A DNA stretch of 6,286 nucleotides, taken from the NCBI GenBank assembly GCA_035310125.1, contig DATGEP010000336.1, forward strand, positions 1 through 6,286, read 5' to 3'. A model generated the notes under the pieces. That model did not search any database. It was not told where the DNA came from and saw nothing but the letters and a program-made list of their open reading frames with translations. Position 1 is the stretch's first letter; every line of letters begins with the position of its first letter. A program made the position numbers and the translations under genes. The stretch comes from DATGEP01 sp035310125 (lineage in GTDB: Bacteria > Chloroflexota > Ktedonobacteria > Ktedonobacterales > JADMIN01). This document shows, in pieces, positions 5,718-6,286 of the stretch.

Positions 5718-6286
5718 GTGGTCAGGCACACAGTACCATTCGCGAAACGACCGCTGGATGTCGCGATTGTGATCTTCTTTCTGGTGAATCTGCTGTTCAT
5801 TACGTATGTGGTGGATCTGGAGCAGCTCGTCATTCCGAACGTGGCGCACTTTACCTATCCCATCTGGCCGCCGCGCGCGGCGGTTGACTTGATCCACGCG
5901 TACGGGCGCATGTACGACCACGACCTGATCGCGCGGCCGGTCTGGTGGAAGATGACGATCTGGATTGATAATCTTTTCTTCGGGCCGTTCTATGTCGTAG
6001 CGATCTCTGCGTACGTGAAGGGCAAGGACTGGATTCGCATGCCCAGTGTGGTCTACGCCAGCATGCTGCTAACGAACGTGTTGATTATCCTGGGCGAGGA
6101 GTACGCCGGGCAGTATGCCTCACCGGACTTTCCGCTGGTGCTACTGGCAAATCTGCCCTGGCTGGTGTTTCCGTGCGTCATCATCGGGCGAATGTGGCGA
6201 ACGGAACGTCCCTTTACGCTGATGGTGAGGGATGGGGGTGCTGGGATAGAACGAACGGGCACGCAAGCGACAGGAGCAACGGAGGC
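5718..6286 (+). CDS. EXPERA-domain membrane protein (TMEM97/emopamil-binding-like), open at the right edge
   Basis: The plus-strand frame from GTG 5718 is open to the window end (189 codons). GAGAGAGG stands about seven bases before the GTG; another in-frame GTG at 5661 is possible but has no such site. Four membrane helices are visible: residues ~12-38, 82-100, 108-128 and 139-159. Features match the EXPERA domain: an acidic residue after helix 1 (VVDLEQ, D33), a linker with WPPRAAVDLIHAYGRMYDHDLIARP, then PVWWKMTIWIDNLFFGPF (D84), AYVKGKDWIRMPSVVY, ILGEEYAG and LPWLVFP. Recalled human TMEM97 has MDLQ, an FCELVFQLPF segment and KGSCKWIRTPAIIY in the same order, so D33 and D84 would correspond to its ligand-site Asp29 and Glu73. 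Family knowledge: eukaryotic relatives act in sterol isomerisation or cholesterol/NPC1 regulation and as sigma-2 receptor; the bacterial role is unknown. The tail after 160 is polar and low-complexity, so the end is probably near. Confidence 0.85.
   Translation, partial: MVRHTVPFAKRPLDVAIVIFFLVNLLFITYVVDLEQLVIPNVAHFTYPIWPPRAAVDLIHAYGRMYDHDLIARPVWWKMTIWIDNLFFGPFYVVAISAYVKGKDWIRMPSVVYASMLLTNVLIILGEEYAGQYASPDFPLVLLANLPWLVFPCVIIGRMWRTERPFTLMVRDGGAGIERTGTQATGATE

Noticed and set aside
5589..5921. Minus-strand frames opposite the EXPERA gene (also 5552-5833 and 6053-6262)
   Set aside because: They are antisense to a gene with clear membrane helices and EXPERA motifs, and they show no domain features.

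Overview
The window is GC-rich bacterial DNA with compact, co-oriented genes and short spacers. Almost everything from position 5468 down to 1 lies on the minus strand, and one gene at the right edge lies on the plus strand. No rRNA, tRNA or CRISPR is visible. The gene mix is a KdpE-like regulator without Kdp genes, a bacterial EXPERA membrane protein and IS5-type debris. This would suit a soil bacterium such as a Chloroflexota/Ktedonobacteria member, but the taxonomic guess is weak and rests on general impression only.

Left block (1-2758, minus strand, read right to left). A promoter region with a perfect 8-bp inverted repeat precedes a class I SAM-dependent methyltransferase (1883-2587). 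A 63-nt gap holding a hairpin follows. Then come a DAO-family FAD-dependent oxidoreductase (632-1819) and, 16 nt later, an aminoglycoside-phosphotransferase-like kinase (start 615) that runs off the left edge. The three look like one transcription unit. The methyltransferase, amine/amino-acid oxidase and small-molecule kinase could modify or detoxify a shared small molecule, but no substrate can be read from the sequence.

Middle (2758-3106). This gene-poor stretch is debris. It holds the first ~16 codons of an IS5-type transposase (plus strand) butted against the last ~60 codons of an alpha/beta hydrolase (minus strand), whose upstream part is lost or broken by stop codons.

Right block (3107-5468, minus strand). 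In transcription order it holds a short single-pass membrane protein that looks like the front end of a sensor kinase without its kinase part, a complete OmpR/KdpE-type response regulator overlapping it by 4 bp (ATGA), and an MFS transporter of the fucose-permease-like type. The 74-nt gap before the transporter holds complementary copies of GGTGTGCC/GGCACACC that can form two mutually exclusive hairpins next to the ribosome binding site.

Far right (5469-6286). A 249-bp divergent intergenic region has a good sigma-70-like promoter (TTGACA, 18 bp, CATACT) and an upstream 21-bp-spaced direct repeat. It leads to a plus-strand four-helix EXPERA protein resembling eukaryotic TMEM97 (sigma-2 receptor) and emopamil-binding proteins. 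That gene is still open at the right edge. No complete novel multi-gene system is evident. The most notable items are the EXPERA gene, the orphan regulator with a sensor stub, and the two promoter/leader inverted-repeat structures.
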